Origin: CAHJXF01 sp038225855
Lineage (GTDB): Bacteria > Pseudomonadota > Gammaproteobacteria > Burkholderiales > Burkholderiaceae_D
Length of the DNA stretch: 64,000 nucleotides
Direction of reading: 5' to 3'
Assembly: GCA_038225855.1 (NCBI GenBank)
Contig: JBBRQU010000019.1
Coordinates: forward strand, 1 to 64,000
Shown here: in pieces, positions 1-10,053 of the stretch
Position numbering within the stretch: position 1 is the first letter of the stretch
Layout: the number at the start of each line of letters is the position of its first letter
Program-made: the position numbers and the translations under genes
Notes under the pieces: generated by a model
The model's database searches: none
The model's input: the letters and a program-made list of their open reading frames with translations, nothing else
Told to the model about the DNA's origin: nothing

Positions 1-1238
1 ATGATTTCGTAGGTGCCCGCGAGATTGGCCATCACGTGCGTCACGCGCGGATCGCGCGTGCCGTTCAACATGTAGGTGTTGGTCATGCGCGGCATCGGCA
101 GGCTTGCATACGACTCGCGCCGCCCGTTGCCGGTCACGCCAGTCTTCATCAGTCGCGCGTTCAAGCTGTCCTGCATGTAGCCCTTCAGGATGCCGTCCTC
201 GATCAGCACCGTGCACTGGGTCGCGTTGCCTTCGTCATCGACGTTCAGCGAGCCGCGACGATCAGCCAGCGTGCCGTCGTCGACGATGGTGATGCCGGGC
301 GCCGCGACTCTTTCACCGATGCGTCCCGAGAACGCCGACGAGCCCTTGCGATTGAAGTCGCCTTCGAGCCCGTGGCCGATCGCTTCATGCAGCAGCACGC
401 CGGGCCATCCCGGTCCGAGCACGACCGTCATCGACCCGGCCGGCGCCGCTCGCGCGTCCAGGTTGACGAGCGCCTGATCGACCGCCTCGTTTGCATACGC
501 GGCGAGCATGTCGTCGTCGAAGTACGCATAGCCGAAACGGCCGCCTCCGCCCGCGTGGCCTTGCTCGCGGCGACCGTCCTGTTCGGCGATCACGGTCAGC
601 GACAGGCGCACCAGGGGGCGCACATCCGCGGCAAGAATTTGCCCATTCGCATCGCCACCGAAGCGTGACGACGCCGCGACCATCATGATTTCGTAGGTCC
701 CCGCGAGGTTCGCCATCACATGCGTCACGCGCGGGTCGCGTGCACGCGCCAGGCGTTCAAGTCGTTCCAGCAGCGCGATCTTTTCGCCCGGGTCCATCGA
801 GGCGAGCGGGTCGAGCGGGGTATAGAGCGCGGTGCGCGGATTCGACGATGCGGCCGACGCGGCTCGCGATGCCGATGCCTTGTCGCCCACCCGCACGCGG
901 CCGGCGCCATGGCGCGCGATGCCGCGCGTCGCTTTCGCTGCGGCCATCAACGCTTCGCGGCTGATGTCGTCGGAGTACGAGAAGGCCTGCTTGTCGCCGG
1001 TGACCGCACGCACGCCGACGCCTTCTTCGATGTCGAAGCTGCCCGACTTGACGATCCCTTCTTCGAGGCTCCACGACTCCGAGCGTGCGTACTGAAAATA
1101 GAGATCGGCATAGTCGACGCGATGCCGGAAGATTTCGGCAAGCGCCGCCGACACGTCGAGTTCGGTCAGGCCGTAGCGCCCGAGAAAACATTCCCTGGCG
1201 GTGGCCAGTGCGGCGAATTGCGGTTCGATCAGATTCAT
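1..1238 (-). CDS. tldD: TldD metalloprotease subunit, cut by window edge
   Basis: TldD acts with TldE/PmbA as a zinc peptidase that trims small peptides in the cytoplasm. The reading frame opens at ATG 1238 (MNLIEPQFAALATARECF) and runs without a stop to base 1. The family core is visible: GGGGRFGY near residue 235, then WPGVLLHEAIGHGLEGD, which carries the HExxxH zinc site, then the block ending PMPRMTNTYML. At that point relatives continue with a short loop and a C-terminal domain. Here the frame instead re-enters a diverged copy of residues seen about 228 codons earlier (DPRVTHVMANLAGTYEI). The protein is therefore either partly duplicated in frame or chimeric; the rest lies outside the window. 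An insertion of about 9 residues (RFGGDANGQ) also precedes the usual LAADVRPLV. The nitrilase gene lies 24 bp upstream in the same direction. Identity is secure; the C-terminus is not. Confidence 0.9.
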   Translation of the reverse strand, partial: MNLIEPQFAALATARECFLGRYGLTELDVSAALAEIFRHRVDYADLYFQYARSESWSLEEGIVKSGSFDIEEGVGVRAVTGDKQAFSYSDDISREALMAAAKATRGIARHGAGRVRVGDKASASRAASAASSNPRTALYTPLDPLASMDPGEKIALLERLERLARARDPRVTHVMANLAGTYEIMMVAASSRFGGDANGQILAADVRPLVRLSLTVIAEQDGRREQGHAGGGGRFGYAYFDDDMLAAYANEAVDQALVNLDARAAPAGSMTVVLGPGWPGVLLHEAIGHGLEGDFNRKGSSAFSGRIGERVAAPGITIVDDGTLADRRGSLNVDDEGNATQCTVLIEDGILKGYMQDSLNARLMKTGVTGNGRRESYASLPMPRMTNTYMLNGTRDPRVTHVMANLAGTYEI

Positions 1239-1262
1239 GAATTCCCAGGTAAGGGGGGAAAG

Positions 1263-2111
<849 letters not shown>

Positions 2112-2117
2112 CTACAT

Positions 2118-5100
2118 TTATTGCGGAGCAGGTGCCGAGGTGCTTTCTGGATCGCGTGCCGCGCTCGACCCGCGCGTGACCACCGGCGTTGCGTTGCCAT
2201 CGCGATCGATCTTCGCGAGGTTCGGCTTGGCCCACGGACCGGTGACATTGTATTCGAGCGTCAATGCGCGGGCGATGGGATCCCTGAACAGATATTGCGC
2301 GACAAACGCCGCGAGGCCGATCGCCGGATTGACCAACGCAACGCCGAGCGACGCCGTGCCCGCGTTGATTTCGGGCAGCACCAGCACATGCAGGTTCTGC
2401 GTTTCGCGCTCGAGGTCGGCGCTGCCGGACATCAGCACGGTCGCCTGGACACCGGCCATCTTGAAGTCGTCGGTGCTCACGATGCCCTCGGCCACGGTCG
2501 CATCCGCGCGGATCGTGTCGAACGCGAATCCCTTCTCGAACACATCGGAAAAGTCGAGCAGGAAGCGCCGCGGCAGGCTTTGCAGACTCAGCACATTAAG
2601 CAGTTTTGCGATGCCCGGATCGGCCTTGAGAAACTGCCCCTTGTTGGCTTCGAGCTTCAAACGCCCCGCCATGCTCGCGAAATCGATCGATGTCGGTGCG
2701 CTGTTCCATGCGACGTCGCCGGACAACTTCGCATTGCCGTTCTTGATGGTCTTGACGATACCGAAGCGATCGAGCAGCGCGCCGACGTCGGACGTCTCAA
2801 GGTTGAAATCGAGCCGCGTGTGCTCGCTCGAGCCGGCATGTCCCCACACACCCCTGGCCGAGAAGCTGGCCTCGGGCATCGTCAGGCCGAGCTTGTCGAG
2901 TTGCCATTCGCGCGTGTCTCCGCGGCCGACGTTCTGGGCGATGACTTCGAGCCGCCCGAGCGAGCGGCCGCGCAGTTCGAAACGATCGGCGACCAGATCG
3001 ATCGCGGGGAAATCCTTCTGCTTGCTGGCATCGAGGGCACGCTCGACCTGCGCTGTGCCCGACTCCGATTTGGGAATCGTGAGGCGACTCAGGCGCGCCA
3101 CCAGGCGGCTCGCTGCGGCCGACGTGAAGCCGCTCTTGGTCGCGGCCTTGTCCGACACATCGAGATAAGACAACTTCCCTGCGATCTGGTCGGCGACGAC
3201 ATTGCCCTGCCATCCCGACGGGAAACGCTGCGCGTCGAAGACCACGTTGTTGAAGTCGCGCCCGGCGATACGGAGCGTCCTGGTCTTCAGGTTCACGCGT
3301 TCGGGAATCAGGTTGTCAACTTTGGTTGACACCGCCTGTTCGGGTGAAGCGGGCCTGGGACTTCCGATCTGCCTGATCACGTCGCGCCACGCATCGAGGT
3401 CGAGGCTGGGAACCCCGACACGAACCGAAGGCGGGCCATCGGTTGCGATCGCTTCGTCGCCGACCGCGTAAGCGGCGCGCGTCACCACGTATTGGTCTTG
3501 CGGATTGAGACGCCGCGTAATGTTCGCACTGAGGTTCGCATTGAGCTTGCCGGCGAGCGAGACGCGAATTTCCTCGCCGTCGATCGTGAACTCACGCGCA
3601 CTGGCGCCAGCGGTCCCGGTGCGCGTGAGTTCGACGCGCAGTGGCCAGGACTCGGCGGCGGGCTTCGCGAGCGGGGCGGGCAAGTCGATCGCGAGTCCCG
3701 CGAGATTCGATTCGATCACGAGGTCGGGTTTGCCGACCGCCGGCAGCGCCGCTGCTGCAGCAGCCGCGGTTGCCGGCGCGTCGTCGGTCACTGCCGCAAG
3801 ACGTTTACTCTTCACGCGCATCGCGACCTTGTAGCGCGCGCTGCCGTCGAGGCGCTGAGCGATGCGCGGGATCAGTATCGAAGCGGGTGTCGCGATTGCG
3901 TCTTTCGCGGGGTCCTTCGCCGCCTCTCTTGCCGCATCCTTCGCATCGCCTTCGCCGGCCGATGCGCGCAGTGCGCGCGCCTCGAGCGTGCCATCGGCAT
4001 TGAGTTCGATGAAGCCGTCGCTGCGGGTCGCGGCATCGATGCGGATCGGGCCGCCGAGCGCCTGCCCGGTCACGCCGGCGATCGTGAGTCCCTTGTCGGT
4101 GAAATCGACGCGGCCGCTCAAGCGTTTCAACGGCGGAGCGAGCGCGTTCAATGTCAGATCGTTGCCCGACAACAGAATGCTGGCGGCGACCTCGGCATCG
4201 CGCGCATGCGTGAGCGGCAGATCGAGCGCGAGCGCGAACCCGGCGTTGCCGGTTGTGCGCGTGTTGTCGGTGAAGTGCCGCGTCCATCGGGCGATCGGGC
4301 TCGCGTTGACGAAGCGAACCAGATCCTGCAAGGGTCCGACGCCTTTGCCCACGACGCGCAATACGTGTTGCGGGTCGGCCAGCGCCGGCAGTTCGGCCTT
4401 GATGTCGGTGAGCTTGTAGCCATAGACGCGCGCCGAACGCGCAGTGACGGTCATGGTTGCGTGATCGAAGACGACATCGGCATCGACATCCTCGAAGGCC
4501 GGCCACGCGACCGAAGCCAACGCGGGCATTTTAGGATCGTGGCTGGGAGAGGCCGCGACCTCTTCGGCGCTCTTCGCGGGTCCGTAGAGAAAGGTCGCGC
4601 CCTGCACTTTGATGAGTGCATGAAATACGTTCTCGTCGGGTCCGGGTTGCGCATGCGCATTGCTCGCCGCACGCCCGAGTGTGCTCGGGCCCGCGGCGTC
4701 GCGCACGCTCGCGAGCGCGCTCGCCAACATGATCGGATTCGGTTTGGCCAGCGCATCGGGCTGGGCGCGCAAGTCGAGTTTTTCGAGAGCGCCGTGCATG
4801 CGCAGGCTCGCTTCGGTGACCTTGCCCGAGAGCAACGACTTGGTCAGGTAGGTGCGCGCCTTTTCGCCGATGATGTTCGGCAGGTAGCGCGGTACGCGCG
4901 CGGCATTGGCGCGCGAGAAGCGCGCGTCCAGATCGATCCATCCCCTCCCTTCGCTGCCGCTGTGCGGGCCGCGGCGAAACGTCAGGTCGGCGGTCGCCGC
5001 GAGGTCGGGATTCTCGACCGATGCTTTCTGTACGCGGACTTCGACGTCGCTGCCTTTCATCTGCACGCCGACGTCCGCGTCCAGGCGCGCCAAGCGAAGC

Positions 5101-6851
5101 AGCGGATCGTCGAACAATCCGGGCGCGATCACCGATGCATCGACCGAGCGCAGATTGACGGTCGCGTGCGTGGCCGGGCCGGCGGCATCGGTGGAGCGGC
5201 TTGCGCTCAGCGTCCCGGCAAGATTCTCGAAGCCCGGCTGACCGAACGCGGGACGCGGCTTCTTCACGAGGCCGTTGGGGCCGACGGTTTCGCGCGCCGC
5301 CGCCTTGATCGCCTCGGGCGTGGGCGCCTGCGCGGCGATCGCCAGTCGGGCGAAGCGCGTATTGAATTGAAAAGTCGCCGGCGATGCGATCGGCCCGGTC
5401 CATTTGAAGGCCACCTGGTCGAGAGCGCCGCGCGGTCGATAGGCGGCGAGCTTCTCGGCAACGGCAGGCGGCAGTGCGGGCGCCGGCACGAGACCGATGA
5501 CGGTCGCGATGTCGATGGCGCCCACGCGGGCGCTGCCCGACTCGTCCTCTTTCCTGTCGCCCAGCTTTCTGTCGACATCGAGGTCGGTCGGCGCCAGCGC
5601 TGCCCTGCCTTGAGGCCGAAGCGCGAGCTTGCGCGCACTCAATTTCTGCGACTGCGCGGACTGCGACGCGGCGATGCGGCCATCGATAGCCGCGAGCGCG
5701 AGACGGTTGATAGAACCATCGGCCGCGCCCGAGTCGGCCGCGCCCCAACGGACCGCGACATCGTCGAGCGCGAGGTCGGCGGTTAGGTCGGCCAGACGAT
5801 CGAGCAGAGCCGGAACGTGTTGCTCCTTGCCTGCAACCAAATGCTTCCCCAATGAGCCTGCGGGATGGTCTGCGCTTGCGAACCGCAGCCAAGCGCGCAC
5901 ACGTCCTCGCCCGCTCTCGACGTTGTCGGGCAGCGGCAGCCACGTGCGCCATGCGAGCAGATCGGCGCTCGCGACATCGGCATACAACTCGCCGCGCCAG
6001 GTCGAAGGCTCGGCGAGCCGGCTCGCGAACAGCGGGTGATCGATCACCGCCCGAATGTCGATCGGCGCGGCCAACTCTGGTGGCGGCGAAGCGCGCAATG
6101 CGAAACGATGGCGCCAAGCCGATCGCACCAGCGCGAGATCGACGTTCGAGAACGCGATTTCACCGGTGGACACGGGCGTTGCGGACGTCTTCTCCGCGCT
6201 CGATGCGATGCTCGCGGCCCCGTGCATCTCGTCGCGCCAGGTGACGCGAGCGCGCCGAATGCGAATTTCGTTTTGCGCGAGGATCCATTCGGCCACGCGG
6301 TTGTCGGGCGACGCCTTCTTCCGAACCGGGTATCCCGCAATGAACAACTGGCCTTCGGCGTCGCGTCGCACCGCGAGGTCGGGACCGTCGATCTCGAGCG
6401 ACGCGAGGCGCAGGTCCATCACGACCAGCGTGTCCCACGACAGCGTTGCGCGAATCTTCGGAAGTTCGAGCGCGTTGTTGCCTTCGCGGTCGACGATGCG
6501 CACCGCGCTCAATGCGAGCGTGGGTCTCAGGTCGTGCCACGACGCATCGATCGCGCCGATCTTCACCGGCTCGCCGAGCGCGCGACTGGCGATGTTCTCG
6601 ATCGATTGCCGATAGTCGTTGACGTGCGGCAGCACGACGTAGCGCAATGCCAGGATCACCGACGCGAAGACGATCCACGCGATTAGAAGGACGAAAAAAA
6701 ACGCGTTGCCGATCTGCCCGAGATGATGGGTGATCCACGATGCCCATCGCGCGGGGGCCGAGCCGATTGCAGGCAACGCAGACGACCGTTCGCGCGAGTC
6801 CGGTGGGTCCACGTTCGCGCCGACCTCGGCTGGGCTATCGCGATCACGCAT
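2118..6851 (-). CDS. yhdP: YhdP family AsmA-like envelope protein
   Basis: A very large inner-membrane-anchored protein of 1577 residues from the chosen start. Relatives (YhdP, TamB, YdbH; TIGR02099/DUF3971) bridge the periplasm and carry phospholipid toward the outer membrane. There is one N-terminal membrane segment at about residues 47-75 (FFFVLLIAWIVFASVILALR), then a long beta-rich periplasmic body and the AsmA-like C-terminal block (FDTIRADATVAEGIV, LPEINAGTASLGVALVNP). I chose ATG 6851 (MRDRDSPAEV). A longer frame from 6968 exists but would leave only 22 bp to the divergent glnE. A 20-base near-palindrome at 3313-3332 is read through in frame as VSTKVDN and resembles one in tsaE. Confidence 0.88.
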   Translation of the reverse strand: MRDRDSPAEVGANVDPPDSRERSSALPAIGSAPARWASWITHHLGQIGNAFFFVLLIAWIVFASVILALRYVVLPHVNDYRQSIENIASRALGEPVKIGAIDASWHDLRPTLALSAVRIVDREGNNALELPKIRATLSWDTLVVMDLRLASLEIDGPDLAVRRDAEGQLFIAGYPVRKKASPDNRVAEWILAQNEIRIRRARVTWRDEMHGAASIASSAEKTSATPVSTGEIAFSNVDLALVRSAWRHRFALRASPPPELAAPIDIRAVIDHPLFASRLAEPSTWRGELYADVASADLLAWRTWLPLPDNVESGRGRVRAWLRFASADHPAGSLGKHLVAGKEQHVPALLDRLADLTADLALDDVAVRWGAADSGAADGSINRLALAAIDGRIAASQSAQSQKLSARKLALRPQGRAALAPTDLDVDRKLGDRKEDESGSARVGAIDIATVIGLVPAPALPPAVAEKLAAYRPRGALDQVAFKWTGPIASPATFQFNTRFARLAIAAQAPTPEAIKAAARETVGPNGLVKKPRPAFGQPGFENLAGTLSASRSTDAAGPATHATVNLRSVDASVIAPGLFDDPLLRLARLDADVGVQMKGSDVEVRVQKASVENPDLAATADLTFRRGPHSGSEGRGWIDLDARFSRANAARVPRYLPNIIGEKARTYLTKSLLSGKVTEASLRMHGALEKLDLRAQPDALAKPNPIMLASALASVRDAAGPSTLGRAASNAHAQPGPDENVFHALIKVQGATFLYGPAKSAEEVAASPSHDPKMPALASVAWPAFEDVDADVVFDHATMTVTARSARVYGYKLTDIKAELPALADPQHVLRVVGKGVGPLQDLVRFVNASPIARWTRHFTDNTRTTGNAGFALALDLPLTHARDAEVAASILLSGNDLTLNALAPPLKRLSGRVDFTDKGLTIAGVTGQALGGPIRIDAATRSDGFIELNADGTLEARALRASAGEGDAKDAAREAAKDPAKDAIATPASILIPRIAQRLDGSARYKVAMRVKSKRLAAVTDDAPATAAAAAAALPAVGKPDLVIESNLAGLAIDLPAPLAKPAAESWPLRVELTRTGTAGASAREFTIDGEEIRVSLAGKLNANLSANITRRLNPQDQYVVTRAAYAVGDEAIATDGPPSVRVGVPSLDLDAWRDVIRQIGSPRPASPEQAVSTKVDNLIPERVNLKTRTLRIAGRDFNNVVFDAQRFPSGWQGNVVADQIAGKLSYLDVSDKAATKSGFTSAAASRLVARLSRLTIPKSESGTAQVERALDASKQKDFPAIDLVADRFELRGRSLGRLEVIAQNVGRGDTREWQLDKLGLTMPEASFSARGVWGHAGSSEHTRLDFNLETSDVGALLDRFGIVKTIKNGNAKLSGDVAWNSAPTSIDFASMAGRLKLEANKGQFLKADPGIAKLLNVLSLQSLPRRFLLDFSDVFEKGFAFDTIRADATVAEGIVSTDDFKMAGVQATVLMSGSADLERETQNLHVLVLPEINAGTASLGVALVNPAIGLAAFVAQYLFRDPIARALTLEYNVTGPWAKPNLAKIDRDGNATPVVTRGSSAARDPESTSAPAPQ
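3313..3332. repeat. Imperfect copy of the 20-bp palindrome inside yhdP
   Basis: TTGTCAACTTTGGTTGACAC shares 17 of 20 bases with the palindrome in tsaE and is read in the same frame to give VSTKVDN. The inverted repeat arms GTCAAC/GTTGAC are intact; the centre is not symmetric. Confidence 0.65.
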
Positions 6852-6990
6852 TGTTTGAAAGCCTCGGACCGGCGAATGGGATACTGCGAACGGACCGTGG
6901 ACGGCGCCCTCGATCGACAAAAGCAGAGCGCTTCTGTCCGCGCATTTTAACTGCGGAATCCCTGCCATCGGCCCTTCGCAATAATTCTAG

Positions 6991-9900
6991 ATGACCGATT
7001 CCCTTGTCGTCCCCGCTCTCATCCCCGAGCTCATCCCGGTGCTCGTACCTCCGACGAGCGAGCCGTCGCGCTGGCGCATGCGGCTCGCCAGCGCGAGGCC
7101 GACATGGTCCCCGGCCATCGCAAGCCTCGCATCGCATCGCATAACCCGCGACGCGATCGAGGCAGAGCTCGCGATCGCGCGTGGCGACGCGTGGCGTGAT
7201 GAGAAGCATCTGTGCACGGGCCTCAGACATCTGCGCACGAAGACTCTTGCGGCAATCATCGACCGCGACCTCGATGGGCGCGCCGATCTCGCCGAAGTGA
7301 TGGACGCCACCACCGCGCTTGCCGAAATCGCGATCGGCGAAGCGCTCGTCTTTCTTTCGCATGAACTCGCTGCGCGCCACGGCGTGCCGCGCGGCCGCGC
7401 GAACGGCGAACCGCAGGATCTGGTCGTGATCGGCATGGGCAAGCTCGGCGGCGGCGAGCTCAACGTGTCGTCCGACATCGACTTGATTTTTGTCTATCGC
7501 GAGGACGGCGAGACGGCGGGCCCGGCCGACGTCGACGCGTCCAAGCGCGATCTCGTGCGGCCTTCGCTGCGCATCGTCTCCAACGAAGAATTCTTCAAGC
7601 GCCTCGGCAGAAAGCTGATCGCCGCGCTCGCCGAAGTGACAGCCGACGGCTTCGTATTTCGCGTCGACATGCGCCTGCGGCCCGATGGCGATTCCGGGCC
7701 GCTGGTCACGCACTTCGCGATGCTCGAGCACTACCTGATCGCAAGCGCGCGCGACTGGGAGCGCTTCGCCTGGATCAAGGCGCGCATCGTGTCGCCCGCG
7801 GTGTTCGCATCCGTTGCTGTCGATGCGCATGCCGACGCGGGGCTAGCCCCCGCGGACGCATTGGCCCAATTGATCAAGCCGTTTGTCTATCGCCGCTATC
7901 TGGATTTCGGCGCGATCGACGCGCTGCGCAGCTTGCACGATCAGATTCGCGAAGAAGCGGCGCGGCGCGAAGCGGTGCGCAGCGAACGCTCTTCGCGCTA
8001 CGCGGCGGCTCGCGGCGCGCATGCCGCCCCGGGGCCGGCTTCCGCGTCGGCGACAGCGCGCATCGACGTCAAGCTCGGCCGCGGCGGGATACGCGAAATC
8101 GAATTCATCGCGCAGCACTTCCAGCTGATCCGGGGCGGCCGCGAACCCGCATTGCGCTTGCGGCCCACGCTCGCGACCCTGGCCGCGCTGGTGCATGAAG
8201 AGTTGATCGACCAGAGCATCGGCGCGCGCCTGCGCGAGGCCTACATCTTTCTGCGCAACGTCGAACACCGCCTGCAATATCTCGACGACGCGCAGACGCA
8301 CACGCTGCCTGCACGCGATGCCCTAGACGACTGCGATCGCATCGCAGCGATGTGCGCGCGGCTGGTCGACGTAGCGTCGCAGGTCCCGCCCTTCGATCGC
8401 CTGCTAGCCGTGCTTGAAGACCATCGGCGTTTCGTCGCCGCGCAATTCGATGGCGTGTTCGGGCTCGACGAAGATGCGCCCGTCGATGCCGAAGAATCGC
8501 GTCCCAGCGGCATCGATCTCTGGAGTGCGTTCGCCGACGCGAGCCCGGTCTACGCGCGCGACGAAGCCGCTGCGCTCACCGTGCACGCACAGCTTGCGGC
8601 CTCGGGGTTCGACCCGCCCGACGGCGCGTTCGCTCGCCTGGCTGCGCTCGCGCGCAGCGCGCGGCTGCGAACCATCGCTACGGCGACGCGCGCGCGGCTC
8701 GACTCGCTGGTGCCGCGCGTGATCGAGTCGGCGGCCGCCGAGACCGATCCCACTGCGACCTTGGGACGCTGGTTCGATCTGATCGAAGCGATCGCCGGTC
8801 GCAGCGCCTACCTCGCGCTGCTCGAAGAATTTCCCATCGCGCGGCAGGCTGTGACGCGCCTGTTGTCCGCGAGCCCGTGGGCCGCGCAATACCTGACGCG
8901 TCATCCGCTGCTGCTCGACGATCTGATCGTCGCGCGCGGCGAAGACGAAGGGCCGCGCGATGCCGCGGCTTGGCTGGCCTGGTGGCGCGACGTTGCCGAG
9001 AGTCTCGCGGCGCAATTGGATGAAGCCGCGTCGGACACCGAACGCCAGATGGATGTGCTGCGCGAGATCCATCACGCCGAGACCTTTCGCCTGTTGATCG
9101 ACGACCTCGAAGGGCGGCTCACGATCGAAGCCTTGTCGGATCAGCTCTCGGCGCTCGCCGACCTGATCCTCGAGGCGGCGATCCGCGCGTGTTGGGCGAG
9201 TCTCGCACCGCAGGGCGCCGACGACCACGCGTGGCGCAAGCAGCCCGCGTTCGCGGTGATCGGCTTCGGCAAGCTCGGCGGCAAGGAGCTCGGTTATGCG
9301 TCGGATCTCGATCTGGTGTTTCTCTACGACGATCGCGACGAAGCCGCCAAGACACTCGCGGTCCAGCGCTACGCGCGCTTCGCGCAGAGGCTCAATCTGT
9401 GGTTGACCGCGCGCACCACCGCGGGCGCGCTGTTCGATATCGACCTGCGTTTGCGACCCGATGGCGCGGCTGGCCTGGTGGTGTCGAGCTTCGCGTCGTG
9501 GTCCGCATACGAGCGGCGCGAGAACGACGTGGGCGCCTGGACCTGGGAGCATCAGGCGTTGACGCGCGCGCGCTTTTGCGCGGGCGATCGTGCGCTCGGC
9601 GCGACATTCGAAGCCGAGCGCATCGCGATCCTGATCGATCGCGCGCCTGATGATGCCGGGCGCGCACAACTGCGCGCCGACATCGTCGCGATGCGCAAGA
9701 AGATGCACGACGGTCATCCCAATCGCAGCGGCCTCTTCGACTTGAAGCACGACGAGGGCGGCATGGTCGACATCGAGTTCTCGGTGCAGTACCTGGTGCT
9801 CGCGTACGGCAATGCGCATCGCGAGTTGCTCGCCAACGCGGGCAACATCGCGCTGTTGTCGCGCGCGGCCGATGCGGGCCTGATCGATGGCGACGATGCG

Positions 9901-10053
9901 CGCGGCGCAGCCGATGCCTATCGCGTCTATCGGGCGCGCCAACATGCGTCGCGGCTCGCCGACCCGTTGGCGCACGCGGCTCGCGTCGAAGCTGATGCGT
10001 TTGCAAGCGAGCGCGCGGTCGTGCGGCGACTCTGGAAGGCGCTGTTCGATTAA
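6991..10053 (+). CDS. glnE: Bifunctional glutamine synthetase adenylyltransferase/deadenylylase
   Basis: GlnE switches glutamine synthetase off and on by adding or removing AMP, under control of PII and glutamine. The protein has 1020 residues, slightly longer than E. coli GlnE. Two nucleotidyltransferase domains are visible: GMGKLGGGELNVSSDIDLIF at about residue 147 (adenylyl removal half) and GFGKLGGKELGYASDLDLVF at about residue 758 (adenylylation half). Each has the paired aspartates that bind metal. Conserved RLRPDG follows both domains. No clear Shine-Dalgarno precedes ATG 6991. The stop overlaps the stop of the convergent TIR gene at TTAA (10050-10053). Confidence 0.95.
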   Translation: MTDSLVVPALIPELIPVLVPPTSEPSRWRMRLASARPTWSPAIASLASHRITRDAIEAELAIARGDAWRDEKHLCTGLRHLRTKTLAAIIDRDLDGRADLAEVMDATTALAEIAIGEALVFLSHELAARHGVPRGRANGEPQDLVVIGMGKLGGGELNVSSDIDLIFVYREDGETAGPADVDASKRDLVRPSLRIVSNEEFFKRLGRKLIAALAEVTADGFVFRVDMRLRPDGDSGPLVTHFAMLEHYLIASARDWERFAWIKARIVSPAVFASVAVDAHADAGLAPADALAQLIKPFVYRRYLDFGAIDALRSLHDQIREEAARREAVRSERSSRYAAARGAHAAPGPASASATARIDVKLGRGGIREIEFIAQHFQLIRGGREPALRLRPTLATLAALVHEELIDQSIGARLREAYIFLRNVEHRLQYLDDAQTHTLPARDALDDCDRIAAMCARLVDVASQVPPFDRLLAVLEDHRRFVAAQFDGVFGLDEDAPVDAEESRPSGIDLWSAFADASPVYARDEAAALTVHAQLAASGFDPPDGAFARLAALARSARLRTIATATRARLDSLVPRVIESAAAETDPTATLGRWFDLIEAIAGRSAYLALLEEFPIARQAVTRLLSASPWAAQYLTRHPLLLDDLIVARGEDEGPRDAAAWLAWWRDVAESLAAQLDEAASDTERQMDVLREIHHAETFRLLIDDLEGRLTIEALSDQLSALADLILEAAIRACWASLAPQGADDHAWRKQPAFAVIGFGKLGGKELGYASDLDLVFLYDDRDEAAKTLAVQRYARFAQRLNLWLTARTTAGALFDIDLRLRPDGAAGLVVSSFASWSAYERRENDVGAWTWEHQALTRARFCAGDRALGATFEAERIAILIDRAPDDAGRAQLRADIVAMRKKMHDGHPNRSGLFDLKHDEGGMVDIEFSVQYLVLAYGNAHRELLANAGNIALLSRAADAGLIDGDDARGAADAYRVYRARQHASRLADPLAHAARVEADAFASERAVVRRLWKALFD

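Noticed and set aside
8404..9975. Long minus-strand frame opposite glnE
   Set aside because: It lies wholly inside GlnE, with arginine-rich low-complexity translation and no motif.
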